Position numbers and translations under genes: made by a program. Shown one piece after another: positions 52,025 to 61,205 of a stretch of DNA of 61,325 bases (position 1 is its first letter; the number at the start of each line of letters is the position of its first letter). The DNA lies in the NCBI GenBank assembly GCA_030765455.1, contig JAVCCM010000024.1:1-61325 (forward strand), written 5' to 3'. The notes beneath the pieces are model-generated. The model worked only from the letters and a program-made list of their open reading frames with translations. It ran no database searches and was not told the DNA's origin. The DNA is from Candidatus Electryonea clarkiae. Its GTDB lineage: Bacteria; Electryoneota; Electryoneia; Electryoneales; Electryoneaceae.

Positions 52025-53953
52025 TTATTCTTCCTCTTCTTTGATCTCTAAATTTTCAAGAATGAAAGCCAGCTTCATATTATAGTTTTCACTATTGGGG
52101 ACAAGTTTTACGGCATCCTGCAGAAGTGAAACTGCTTCATCAATCAGACCGGTTTCAATCTTTTTCATAGCAATCTGATTTAATACATAGGCAAGGTTTT
52201 CTTTTGAATCCTGATGTGAGGGATCGATAGAAAGAGCTTTTTCATGATATTCACGCGCCCTCTCAAGATCGCCGCCAAGCCCAAACAATCCCCCCAGGTT
52301 ATTATAAGCAAGATGATTGTCGGGATGGTATATAAGCTCTTTCTGGTAATGAATCATAGCGGAATCAAACTTGCTCTCCTCAAACCATATACTCCCAATA
52401 TTCAAATGAGCGTTTTCATATTCAGAATCCAAATTCAGTAAACGATAATATTCATTTCTCGCTTCCGCATTCCGATTCAAACGTCTTAGAGCGTTAGCCT
52501 TATGAAACAACCAATCCGTTGCCTGGTTTTGTCCGGATTTTACTGGTGCAGGTATTATTACTATGAGAGCTATTCCGATGCTGATAATCGAAGTTGTTAT
52601 TTCCTTTCGATGAAATTCTCTTCCTCTTTTCCACCAGGCGACAAAAGATTGTACAGCTCCCGCCGCCAACAAAATGATTACCGGTGTGACAGGGAAGCGA
52701 TAGCGGGCATTAATAAAGAAAAAGAGCAGGCTGCAAGCATAAGTAGCCGCGAAAAGCAGTGCGGGTCGGCTATCCGGGGTATTTCGCCAGGCCAAATAAC
52801 TAAACGGCAAGCCAATAACCGCCGCCAGGGGAAATGCAATCGTGACTAATATTGCAAGAATGGGATTTACTTCCCAGAGATAAGGCATCAGTACCCTGTT
52901 ATTACCAATTTCACGAGCATTAAATAGCAGGAGTATTTTTTTGAAAAAAAGAGTGAAAGCGTCAGAAGGATATTCAAGCCAGAACCCTGTTGCTTTTTGA
53001 CTATAGAATCTGTTGATTTCTTTCCAGTTAAGTGTCTTGCCGGATTCATTATTTGCACGATACTCGATCTGGTCTTTAGTCCAGGTTTTTCCAAAATCAG
53101 GATCAACGGCATAGGCACCAGATGCGCCTTGATGATTGCCGAGATAAAGGTTGATGCCACCCTGGGTGCTGATTGTTAACCCGCCGCCAGTTCTGGCGTT
53201 GTGAACGATCACGGGAGTGATAAGGGTAATAACGATTATCAAAGCTAATATTGGAGCTTTCCAGAAATGATGAGTGCGCAGTTTCTGTTGTGTTTGCGGG
53301 CAAAATATTGTTACACCAAGGAAGACAGGCAGCCAGACGAGAGCATTGGCTCGAAGAATTATCAGGGTTCCCAATAGAAGTGAAGACACCACGAGCGTCA
53401 GGTATGATCCACGCTGTCGATGTCGGTCAAGAGTCAAGATCATGATTATAAAACATGATGTGAAAATGCTTGCGATTAATCCTTCTCCATCGAAATATAT
53501 TGAAAGACCGTATGCAGCCCAGCCAAATCCGGCAACCCATGCAGCTATAGTACCGAACCACCGTCTCGCAAGGATTGAAAGAACTGCTGCTGCGCCGCAG
53601 GAAAGTATGATTTGGAACAGTCTGATAGCCCAGAACGTGTCAGAGAAAAGGAAGCCGGTAACTGAAATTATCCACGGGTAAAGAGGCGCTCTGAAATATG
53701 GCTCACTAATATTAACTCCTGAGACAATACTCTGCGCCCATTTTTGGTATATTTCCGCATCCATTCCCGGGCTTAAAAAAGCAGGGTGAGAGGAAACTGT
53801 AATCATATAGAAGAGTCGCAGGAGAAGTGCAGTTACTGAGACAATTACAGGGGTTTTCCATATTTTCAAATTTTTGACGTGTGGATATTTTTGGGATTCT
53901 TGTTGATTGTTCCGGAAATGAAATATCTTAGATTTTGGAGAGTTTCGAAGCAT
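52025..53953 (-). CDS. PMT-like glycosyltransferase with C-terminal TPR domain
   Basis: A protein of about 642 residues when started at the ATG at 53953 (MLRNSPKSKIFHF), chosen because the first membrane helix (VIVSVTALLLRLFYMITV) follows at a normal distance; the ribosome site is weak. About ten membrane helices with the loop SPGMDAEIYQKWAQSI carry the Asp expected in GT39-like enzymes, then a periplasmic part contains TPR units (YENAHLNIGSIWFEESKFDSAM, LAYNNLGGLFGLGGDLERA, SKENLAYVLNQIAM). It likely glycosylates exported proteins or lipids; acceptor unknown. The upstream gene on the other strand starts only 22 bases away, so both promoters must overlap coding DNA, or one start is misplaced. 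Confidence 0.72.
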   Translation of the reverse strand: MLRNSPKSKIFHFRNNQQESQKYPHVKNLKIWKTPVIVSVTALLLRLFYMITVSSHPAFLSPGMDAEIYQKWAQSIVSGVNISEPYFRAPLYPWIISVTGFLFSDTFWAIRLFQIILSCGAAAVLSILARRWFGTIAAWVAGFGWAAYGLSIYFDGEGLIASIFTSCFIIMILTLDRHRQRGSYLTLVVSSLLLGTLIILRANALVWLPVFLGVTIFCPQTQQKLRTHHFWKAPILALIIVITLITPVIVHNARTGGGLTISTQGGINLYLGNHQGASGAYAVDPDFGKTWTKDQIEYRANNESGKTLNWKEINRFYSQKATGFWLEYPSDAFTLFFKKILLLFNAREIGNNRVLMPYLWEVNPILAILVTIAFPLAAVIGLPFSYLAWRNTPDSRPALLFAATYACSLLFFFINARYRFPVTPVIILLAAGAVQSFVAWWKRGREFHRKEITTSIISIGIALIVIIPAPVKSGQNQATDWLFHKANALRRLNRNAEARNEYYRLLNLDSEYENAHLNIGSIWFEESKFDSAMIHYQKELIYHPDNHLAYNNLGGLFGLGGDLERAREYHEKALSIDPSHQDSKENLAYVLNQIAMKKIETGLIDEAVSLLQDAVKLVPNSENYNMKLAFILENLEIKEEEE

Positions 53954-53975
53954 AACTGAAATTAGGGATTTGATT

Positions 53976-54827
53976 ATGAAATGGCAACGATTCAGCTTTT
54001 TTTCAGCAATTCTGTTATCGCTGATATTGGGATGCGGGCATGGAGGGGGAGGTGGGCTGTCGGAACCGGATAGTACCAACACTCCACCTGATACTTCAGG
54101 TCGAACAATACAAATCGAAAAAATTGAAATCGAAGAGGGTCCATTCATCCGTAGGTATGATGACATCCAAAATTTCCCGGATGAAGCTCCCTCAGCCTTA
54201 ATTCAAATTGACAAGTTCTTTATATCAAAAACTGAAGTAACAAACAGCCAATATGCAGAATTTCTTAATGATGGCAATGAAATTCACTATGATGGTAGAA
54301 TGAAAATTGGAATCGAATCCAGCAGATATATTGCTATACGGAACATGGAAAACCATCCGGTTGTCTGGGTTGACTACGAAAATGCTGCTGCTTTCGCTGT
54401 ATGGGCAGGAGGAAGATTACCAACAGAGGCGGAATGGGAAAAAGCAGCCAGGGGTATATATGGAATAATTTATCCCTGGGGAAATGATGCAGACGGCTCG
54501 AAGGCAGATCTCGGGCGTTACCCGGATGAAAACACATTAAATGTTGGCACATATCCACGAGGCGACTCTCCGTACGGTGTGCAGGATATGGCAGGCTCGG
54601 TATGGGAATGGTGCCATGATTGGTACTACCATTACTATTACAGCACTCCACCGGTTGTGACTGACAATCCAACTGGTCCTGAACTTCCTATAGACTATTT
54701 AATCAGGTCTATTCGTGGTGGAAGCTTTCTTGAAACCCTGCTCGAATGTCGATGTTCAAATCGAAACTACTTAGAACCCGAATTCAAAGCGTATGATCTT
54801 GGATTCCGAGTTGCGTGGGATGAATAA
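53976..54827 (+). CDS. Formylglycine-enzyme-like (SUMF1) lipoprotein
   Basis: A 283-residue protein started at the ATG at 53976 (AGGGA upstream), with a lipoprotein signal MKWQRFSFFSAILLSLILGC (Cys20). Its SUMF1/FGE-sulfatase domain includes KTEVTNSQYAEFL, HPVVWVDYENAAAFAVWAGG, RLPTEAEWEKAARG, YPWGNDADG, YGVQDMAGSVWEWCHDWYY and IRGGSF. True FGEs have two catalytic Cys residues near the C-terminus; here the last part has CRCSNRNYLE, but the match to the copper site is uncertain, so it may be a binding or structural member. It overlaps the next gene by 8 bases. Confidence 0.82.
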   Translation: MKWQRFSFFSAILLSLILGCGHGGGGGLSEPDSTNTPPDTSGRTIQIEKIEIEEGPFIRRYDDIQNFPDEAPSALIQIDKFFISKTEVTNSQYAEFLNDGNEIHYDGRMKIGIESSRYIAIRNMENHPVVWVDYENAAAFAVWAGGRLPTEAEWEKAARGIYGIIYPWGNDADGSKADLGRYPDENTLNVGTYPRGDSPYGVQDMAGSVWEWCHDWYYHYYYSTPPVVTDNPTGPELPIDYLIRSIRGGSFLETLLECRCSNRNYLEPEFKAYDLGFRVAWDE

Positions 54828-56217
54828 AATCTTAGAACCAACTTCCAAATTGAAAATTCATGTTTTCTTGAAATTTATTTTAGAGTTATTATTACTTTTA
54901 CTACTCTATTCAACATCTGTAGGAAAACCTTCAGTTGATAGACCCGATTTTGATAAAGCAGGACGTGAAGCAGCAAGAATCCTCTCAGATATCATTCGGC
55001 TTGACTCAACCAATCCGCCTGGAAATGAATCTCTTGTTGCCGACTACCTTTCCGAAGTACTTGATCGTGAAGGAATACAGAACATCAGCCTTGCGAAAGT
55101 AGAGGGGCGCGATAATCTAATTGCACGATATCATGGTACTGGGAAAGCTGATCCAATCCTCCTGTACAGCCATAGCGATGTTGTACCGGCTGATCCGGGT
55201 TGGGGTGTATGGACAGTACCTCCTTTTTCCGGCGAAGTAAGAAATGGCACGTTGTATGGTAGAGGGGCGATTGATGCAAAAGGTCTGGCTGTCAGTCACA
55301 TAAGCGCATTAATACTTCTAAAACGAAACAACGTCATACTTGACAGAGATGTTATCGTACTCGTAGCAGCAGCAGAAGAAACTGGTGGTGGACCGGGAAT
55401 GAAATGGCTTCTTGAGAATCACCGGGAGTTAATAGATGCAGAGGTTGCACTGGGCGAAGGCGGCAGGGTTTGGGAAAGAGCCGATAGCGTCTGGAGCGTA
55501 TGGTTGCAGGCTGGTGAAAAATCAGCGCACAATTTAAAAATCACAGCCATAGGTGAAACTGGACACTCTGCAGTTCGAAGCAGTAGAAACGCCATCGAGC
55601 GGTTAAACAAAGCGTTATTGAATATTCAGCAGTACCAATTTGAAACCAGAATGAATCCTGTCTCTGAACGGTTTTTGGATATTATTCAACCCTTTCAGAA
55701 AAAACTGAAATCGGGTAATCCAAGATATGAAGCGATAATCAGGAGTATCGCCTCTGTTACTTTAATTAAAGGTGGTATTAAAACAAATGTCATCCCGGAT
55801 TTTGCTGAGGCGAATCTAAATCTGCGTCTGCTCCCCGGTGAAGATCTCGATGTTGTGACAAGAGAATTAAATGAAGTTACTGGCTTGGACGGAATCACAG
55901 TACGCCACAGGACAGGCTCAATAAATAACGCCAGCATAGTTTCTTTTGAAACACCCTTTTACGAAAGTATTTCAGAAACTGCCCAAAAACTGTGGTCTGA
56001 AGCGGTTATTGCACCATATCTTTCTCCCGGTACTTCGGATGCATCAAAACTCCGTAAAGCTGGAATATTAACATATGGTTTAATGCCATTTCCGTTGACC
56101 GCGAAAGAGAGTTCCACTATACATGGAGTTGATGAAAGAATTCGGCTTGAATCACTCAAAGATGGAATAGAATTTACATATGAAATCGTTTTAAACTGGG
56201 CAGCTGAAAAAGAATAA
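54820..56217 (+). CDS. M20-family metallopeptidase
   Basis: Started at the ATG at 54820, which overlaps the upstream stop by 8 bases (translation coupling likely), the protein has 465 residues. A hydrophobic N-terminus (FLKFILELLLLLLLY) suggests export or membrane anchoring. The zinc ligands and catalytic residues are visible: YSHSDVVPAD (His118, Asp120), GRGAIDAKG (Asp152), AAAEETGGG (Glu186/187) and a C-terminal ESSTIHGVDE His. The middle dimerisation domain is present. The family hydrolyses peptides or N-acyl amino acids. Its coupling with the SUMF1-like lipoprotein suggests a shared transcript, but not a shared reaction. Confidence 0.9.
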   Translation: MNKILEPTSKLKIHVFLKFILELLLLLLLYSTSVGKPSVDRPDFDKAGREAARILSDIIRLDSTNPPGNESLVADYLSEVLDREGIQNISLAKVEGRDNLIARYHGTGKADPILLYSHSDVVPADPGWGVWTVPPFSGEVRNGTLYGRGAIDAKGLAVSHISALILLKRNNVILDRDVIVLVAAAEETGGGPGMKWLLENHRELIDAEVALGEGGRVWERADSVWSVWLQAGEKSAHNLKITAIGETGHSAVRSSRNAIERLNKALLNIQQYQFETRMNPVSERFLDIIQPFQKKLKSGNPRYEAIIRSIASVTLIKGGIKTNVIPDFAEANLNLRLLPGEDLDVVTRELNEVTGLDGITVRHRTGSINNASIVSFETPFYESISETAQKLWSEAVIAPYLSPGTSDASKLRKAGILTYGLMPFPLTAKESSTIHGVDERIRLESLKDGIEFTYEIVLNWAAEKE

Positions 56218-56341
56218 GTTAGTGAGTTGTTTTTCAATTGCTGATTTTCATGTGTTTGAGAACCTTGATATTATAGAACATCATTATTAACAGTTGATAC
56301 CAATGCTTGGCTTGCTTCATGATTTTTCAGGATGAATCTTA

Positions 56342-58870
56342 ATGTTTCCTTCAAGAATATTATATATTCTTATTACAATATTATTTTTGAATATAAGCAT
56401 ATCTTCCAATGCAAGGGATCTTGTAGATAAAGAATTGCAGAACAAAGTCCCCTCTCCTGATGTCAGCAACATAGAATTGTTGGATGAATTACCTTCATCG
56501 GCAATAAATATATCCTCTCAAACCCCAGTACCAGCTCATACGTCCAGTGGTTTTATGCCAGTATTTGAATATGAAAGACCTTGCGTTGGTCTGGCATTAT
56601 CAGGTGGTGGAGCACGCGGATTGGCGGCGATTGGGATGCTGCAAGTTTTCGAAGAGGAAAATATCCCGGTTGATCTTGTCATTGGCAGTTCTATGGGAGC
56701 AGTAATTGCTGGATTATATGGAGTAGGATATAGTCCGGAGGAACTGGAGAATATTACAGAGAATGTGGACTGGGGAGATCTTTTCTCCGATTCTCCACGG
56801 CGTAGAAATCTTTTTCTGGCACAAAAGGAGAATGCGAACCAGGAATTGCTCACGATACGCTTCAAAGGTTTAAGTCCTTATATACCTGACGCTTTCGTGA
56901 CAGGAGAAACTTTATTTTTGAGGGTTTTGGAATTAATCCTGAGATCGCCTTCCGGCGCGGTTTTCGGCTCGTTTGATGATATCACAGTTCCGGTAGGATT
57001 AGTTGCAACAGATCTTTTAACAGCTCAAAAAGTAGTGATGCGTGATGGCGATCTTCCTCTTTCTATCCGTGCAACAATGGCAATACCTATAGTTTTTCGA
57101 CCTTTGAGGTATGATGGGAAATTGCTGGTAGATGGCGGTGCTATTGAAAACATCCCGGTTAGAGCAGCACAGGATGCCGGGGCAGATATAGTTGTCGCAT
57201 TTGATTGTTCCAGTCCGAGAGTTCCGGACTTAGATCCCGACAGCCCCTGGGAAATCGCAAACCAGGTTACAACATTGATGACGATGTCCAATGATTCGAT
57301 TTCCAGGGCTATGGCTGACCTTGTTGTCTCGCCAAATTTGGATGAAATAGCACAAACTGATTTTGACAATACAAAGGCAATTATCCAGGCAGGAAGAGAT
57401 GCGGCTGAAATAGCATTGCCGAAAATACGAACGATTATTGGCGAGATATCTCCTGTTCCTGATCGTACTCATTGGATAAATAACATCGTGATAGGAGCGC
57501 TTCCTGTTACGCGCCGTGAAGAGATTTCAATAATTACAGGATTAAAGCAAGGGAAATGGAGCAATCGTGAAATAAATAGGGGTCTGGGCAAACTTCTTCG
57601 TCACTTGCATGAAATTGGCTATGGAGCAGCGAAAATAAATACGGTTACCATCGAGGACAGCACTCTTCTTATTGCGATAGATCCAGGTGTGGTCAGGGAA
57701 ATAAGGATTGAAGGTGTTCCAGTGTTGCGACAGGGGATGGTGATGCGTGAGGTGCGTGTCAAAATGGGGCAGCCGTTCAACAATAAGGAACTTCTGAAAA
57801 CAATTACACAGCTTCATGCAACCGGCAGGTACACTGTAGTGTATTCATATCTCAAACAACATCCAGATGATGGAGTGATTTTAACACTTCTGCTGGAGGA
57901 AGCTCCTTTCCCGATGTTAGGTGTGGGAATGGGATTCGATTCTGAAAGGCAGGCACGGTATTTCGCTGAGTTAACTATAAAAAGTGGACTGTTACGTGAA
58001 GGCGAGGAGCTTACTCTTCGAGGCAAATACGGTATCAGGGATAAGGAATACGACATAAAATTGAGAGCTGACCGCCTTGCCAGTACATACCTTGGCTGGA
58101 GGATTAAGGGAGCCTATCAGGAAAGGGAGCAGGATATATTCCAGTCTGAGTCTGATGGAAATATTCAAAGAGTTGCTGATGTATATAATGTAAATGCAGA
58201 ATTAATAACACTATTCAATATCTATACCTGGGGTGAACTCAGTGCGGGAATAAAATCGGAATGGGTTAAGCATCACATCTCAGAAGTCTGGAACTCGATG
58301 AATCTTAATGCGACAGTGCTTGAGGCAATGCTGGATACTGAAGACAAAAAACCGTTTCCCAATTCAGGAACCCGGATTGGAATTCGTTATGAAAGTTATA
58401 TTGATTACCTGTTAAGCGATAGAGCATTCAATACCGTAGAATTTGAAGCTGAATTAGTCCAAACGGTGTTACCGAGAAATGTTGCAAGAATTGCCTGGAA
58501 GAGTGGAGTTGCCGATCTGACTACACCGGCGAGCCACCGTTTCAGGTTAGGTGGTATCAATAATTTCCCCTCTTTTCCACCTGATCGTTTTATGGCGTTG
58601 AGAAGAATGACCGGTACTTTTGAGTGGAGATATGATTTGATCAGCCGGTATGTAGCAGAAGCATATCTTATCGGGCGCTATGATCTTGCCGCTTTCAGTG
58701 ATGCTGAGAGCTGGCGACCTAAAACAGAAGATTTGATTCATTCATATTCCGCTGGGTTCGCACTTGATACTTTCCTCGGTCCTATGGAAATCTGGTACGC
58801 TTATAAACCAAAATCTCAAAGCATTCCTGAAACAAACCGCTTCATTGCAAACCTCGGATATCGCTTCTAA
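56342..58870 (+). CDS. Patatin-like phospholipase with POTRA and outer-membrane barrel (type Vd-like)
   Basis: An 842-residue protein with a signal peptide (about 1-24). The patatin domain (about 80-380) shows GGGARGLAAIG, the nucleophile in GSSMG (Ser117) and the catalytic Asp in VDGGAIENIPV (Asp264). One POTRA domain follows (about 445-520: VREIRIEGVPVLRQ, GQPFNNKELLKTI), then a 16-strand-type barrel of the surface-antigen/BamA family ending in FIANLGYRF. This is the PlpD, or type Vd autotransporter, design: a lipase placed outside the cell by its own barrel. Its acyl substrate and whether the lipase is released are unknown. A terminator hairpin follows at 58900. No clear ribosome site was seen at the ATG. 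Confidence 0.88.
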   Translation: MFPSRILYILITILFLNISISSNARDLVDKELQNKVPSPDVSNIELLDELPSSAINISSQTPVPAHTSSGFMPVFEYERPCVGLALSGGGARGLAAIGMLQVFEEENIPVDLVIGSSMGAVIAGLYGVGYSPEELENITENVDWGDLFSDSPRRRNLFLAQKENANQELLTIRFKGLSPYIPDAFVTGETLFLRVLELILRSPSGAVFGSFDDITVPVGLVATDLLTAQKVVMRDGDLPLSIRATMAIPIVFRPLRYDGKLLVDGGAIENIPVRAAQDAGADIVVAFDCSSPRVPDLDPDSPWEIANQVTTLMTMSNDSISRAMADLVVSPNLDEIAQTDFDNTKAIIQAGRDAAEIALPKIRTIIGEISPVPDRTHWINNIVIGALPVTRREEISIITGLKQGKWSNREINRGLGKLLRHLHEIGYGAAKINTVTIEDSTLLIAIDPGVVREIRIEGVPVLRQGMVMREVRVKMGQPFNNKELLKTITQLHATGRYTVVYSYLKQHPDDGVILTLLLEEAPFPMLGVGMGFDSERQARYFAELTIKSGLLREGEELTLRGKYGIRDKEYDIKLRADRLASTYLGWRIKGAYQEREQDIFQSESDGNIQRVADVYNVNAELITLFNIYTWGELSAGIKSEWVKHHISEVWNSMNLNATVLEAMLDTEDKKPFPNSGTRIGIRYESYIDYLLSDRAFNTVEFEAELVQTVLPRNVARIAWKSGVADLTTPASHRFRLGGINNFPSFPPDRFMALRRMTGTFEWRYDLISRYVAEAYLIGRYDLAAFSDAESWRPKTEDLIHSYSAGFALDTFLGPMEIWYAYKPKSQSIPETNRFIANLGYRF

Positions 58871-58899
58871 TTCTAAGCTACTCTTAATGAGAAATGTAG

Positions 58900-58930
58900 C
58901 CCGGACGGCTTGCGTCCGGGAATTATTTCT
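58900..58930 (+). terminator. Hairpin terminator after the patatin gene
   Basis: CCCGGACG (58900-58907) and CGTCCGGG (58913-58920) form a perfect 8-bp stem with loop GCTTG, followed by an AT-rich stretch; outer GTAG/CTAC arms extend it. The loop sequence matches two hairpins downstream of the porin gene. It may act as a terminator, though it could also be a dispersed hairpin repeat. Confidence 0.65.
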
Positions 58931-59108
58931 ACAACGCTAAATTATATGCAGGCTTGATATTCACAACTTCCCTGACGTAACGTACCTGAGGTCGAACAGC
59001 CCGTCCGAACTGTATCGATTGGAATTGCTATAAAATGAACTTGTATATTAACATCTCTTATATTACTTTTTAACTATACAAAAATAGACTTTTAAAAAGG
59101 AGAAAGCG

Positions 59109-61148
59109 ATGTTGAAGCGCTTTTTGATCATAGCAGCATTACTGTTTTTATTAGCCAGCTCCCTGTTTGGATTTACAAGAGCGGTATTATTTGAAGAATT
59201 TACGGCACAATGGTGACAATATTGTGCACCTGCGGCGCAGGTGTTCCATAATTTTTATTCAACGCGTGGAGACAGAGCCATTGCAATCATTTACCACCGG
59301 TCAACAGATCCCTGGTACGATATCAACCCCACAGAGCATAATGATCGCGCAACCTATTACGGTGTCTCCGGAATTCCACATTGCAGAGCGGATGGTGTAC
59401 TCGGTTTTCATCCCGGCACAACTGCAAATATCCAGAATGCTTTTAACGAGCGGCGAGTTATTGACAGTCCGGTTGAGATGAGTATCGAGGGATTTGCACA
59501 CAATTATGGCATTTTTGTCACGACTACTGTTAGTAGCGGAAATACGGCTGTTTCAGGAAACTACAAACTGCGTCTTGCATTGGTAACAAATTCTTATAAC
59601 GGATATACCGGGAGTGCAGGTCAGAGCCAATGGTGGCATGATATGGTTGACCTTGCCCCTACATCCTACGGGCTTGCATTTTCAATTGGTACAAATGAAA
59701 CCACTGAAATAGAGTCTTATTTTGACTGGCCCCTGAATCTCGATGGTTCTCCCATATCAGAAAATAATGTATCTATTATCGCATTCATTCAGAATGATGC
59801 AAACCGGGAAGTTATTCAAGCATGCAAAGCAGGTCAGCTCTCGGATCCGTGGTCCGTGATTGCATATACAGCTCATCGCTGGGATGATGTTGATCAGGCA
59901 CACCCGAATGGACGAGCGGATGCTGGCGAGACGGTAAACATGTTAATTGACCTGCAAGCTGTGGCGCCATATTCCGATTGCAGAAATGTTCAGGCTACAT
60001 TGAGCTGTGATGATCATAGGTTGACAATTTCAGATGACACCGGAAACTGGGGAACAATCGAATCAGGTAGTCATGGTGAGAATACGAATGATGTTTTTAC
60101 AATATCTGTTCCCGAGAACTTCAGTCCACGAAAAGTAACATTTTACCTTGATGTTACTGCGACTGATTTTGAACGTTCTTATGAATTTATAACTATGGTT
60201 GGTGTTCCCGATATCCTTTTCGTAAATGATTATGGCATTGGCGAAAATAATGTTACAATGTGGCTGAATATCTGCAATAGCGCAGGTTTTATACCGGACG
60301 TATCAAATTCATTGGATATTGATAACGCATTACTTGGAAATTACTCTACAGTAATATGGGCAACAGGGACATCCAATACTGCCGAAGAAGTAATAACCGA
60401 TGATGAAGCTGACGCTATAACATCATACCTTGATGCTGGCGGAAACATGATACTTTCGAGCCAATACGCCGGTGATTTTGTTGGTAATGAAGATTGGTTC
60501 AACACCTACTTTGGCGCAGATCATCTTAACGATAATGTTCCTGCTCCAGCCAAAAATGGCGCACAAGGCATTGAGGGAGGTATTCTGCCCGATGCACTGA
60601 TTGCATTTGACGGGTATGGTGGTGCAGGAAATTATGAATCGCCAAGTTCAATGACTGCTGTAAATGGTGGGATAGGGTTATATACTTATCTTAATGTTGA
60701 TGATCTGGCAGGTGTAGTACATGAAACGGATACATATAAGACTGTATATCTCGGATTCCCGCTTGAAGCTGTAACAGTTCAGCAGGGGGGGAATTATCAA
60801 CCGGCACACTTGGTACTTGTTGATCAAATGATGTGGATTGACCCGGACTACAGTTCCAAAGATGATAATGGGAGCGAGCTGCTGCCATCATCCTTTGGGA
60901 TCAATGTTTATCCAAACCCATTTAATTCTACGGTGAATATTAAGTACTCACTCCCGGCAAAGGGACGTTATACTCTCGAGGTGCTTAATTTGCTGGGTCA
61001 GAGGGTTTCACTGTTGGAAGAGGGAGTTTCCACATCGGGAATTTATAATTCCATCTGGTCGGCTGACCAGAATCCAACAGGCTTATATTTTATCAGGCTG
61101 CAGACGCATGAAGGCAATCAGATAGCCAAAGCACTCCTTATAAAATAA
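59109..61148 (+). CDS. Candidate selenoprotein: thioredoxin-fold (Omp28-like) secreted protein with Por sorting domain
   Basis: The frame from the ATG at 59109 (AAGGAG upstream) is open for 679 residues except for a TGA at 59214-59216, codon 36. After the signal peptide, the mature start reads LFEEFTAQW-TGA-QYCAPAAQ. Related proteins read EEFTxxWCxYC here, so the TGA replaces exactly the first Cys of a CxxC redox motif, as expected for selenocysteine (U-Q-Y-C). A hairpin fitting a bacterial SECIS follows. The rest of the thioredoxin-like domain is intact (IAIIYHRSTDPWYD, YYGVSGIPHCRADG). A GATase-like middle region (ILFVNDYG, AGGNMILSSQYAGD) and a Por sorting domain (VYPNPFNSTV, NLLGQRVSLL, GLYFIRL) complete it. 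If TGA is not read as Sec, the protein is lost. No sel genes are in the window. Confidence 0.78.
59214..59243 (+). promoter_or_regulatory. Candidate bacterial SECIS element with its UGA
   Basis: TGA at 59214-59216 is followed by CACCTGC (59227-59233), loop GGC (59234-59236) and GCAGGTG (59237-59243): a perfect 7-bp stem with one further G-U pair outside. The loop starts 17 bases after the TGA and has G at its first two positions, as usual for SelB-recognised hairpins. The element lies within the coding frame, as bacterial SECIS elements do. Confidence 0.65.
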
Positions 61149-61177
61149 AAAATTGAAAATACAATTCTGATATTATT

Positions 61178-61203
61178 CCCGGTCTGACAGCAGACCGGGT
61201 TTT
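61178..61203 (+). terminator. Intrinsic terminator after the candidate selenoprotein gene
   Basis: CCCGGTCTG (61178-61186) and CAGACCGGG (61191-61199) form a perfect 9-bp stem with a 4-base loop, followed by TTTT. It lies 30 bases after the stop and is the probable target next to which the element at 61206 inserted. Confidence 0.9.
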
Positions 61204-61205
61204 AT

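Noticed and set aside
54400..54760. SUMF1-like protein as a proven sulfatase-activating enzyme
   Set aside because: No sulfatase gene is nearby and the catalytic Cys pair cannot be placed with confidence.
13274..59216. A genome-wide code change with TGA as an amino acid
   Set aside because: Several clear genes end in TGA at the expected place (ABC exporter, lepA, icd), so TGA works as a stop; the two internal TGAs need separate explanations.
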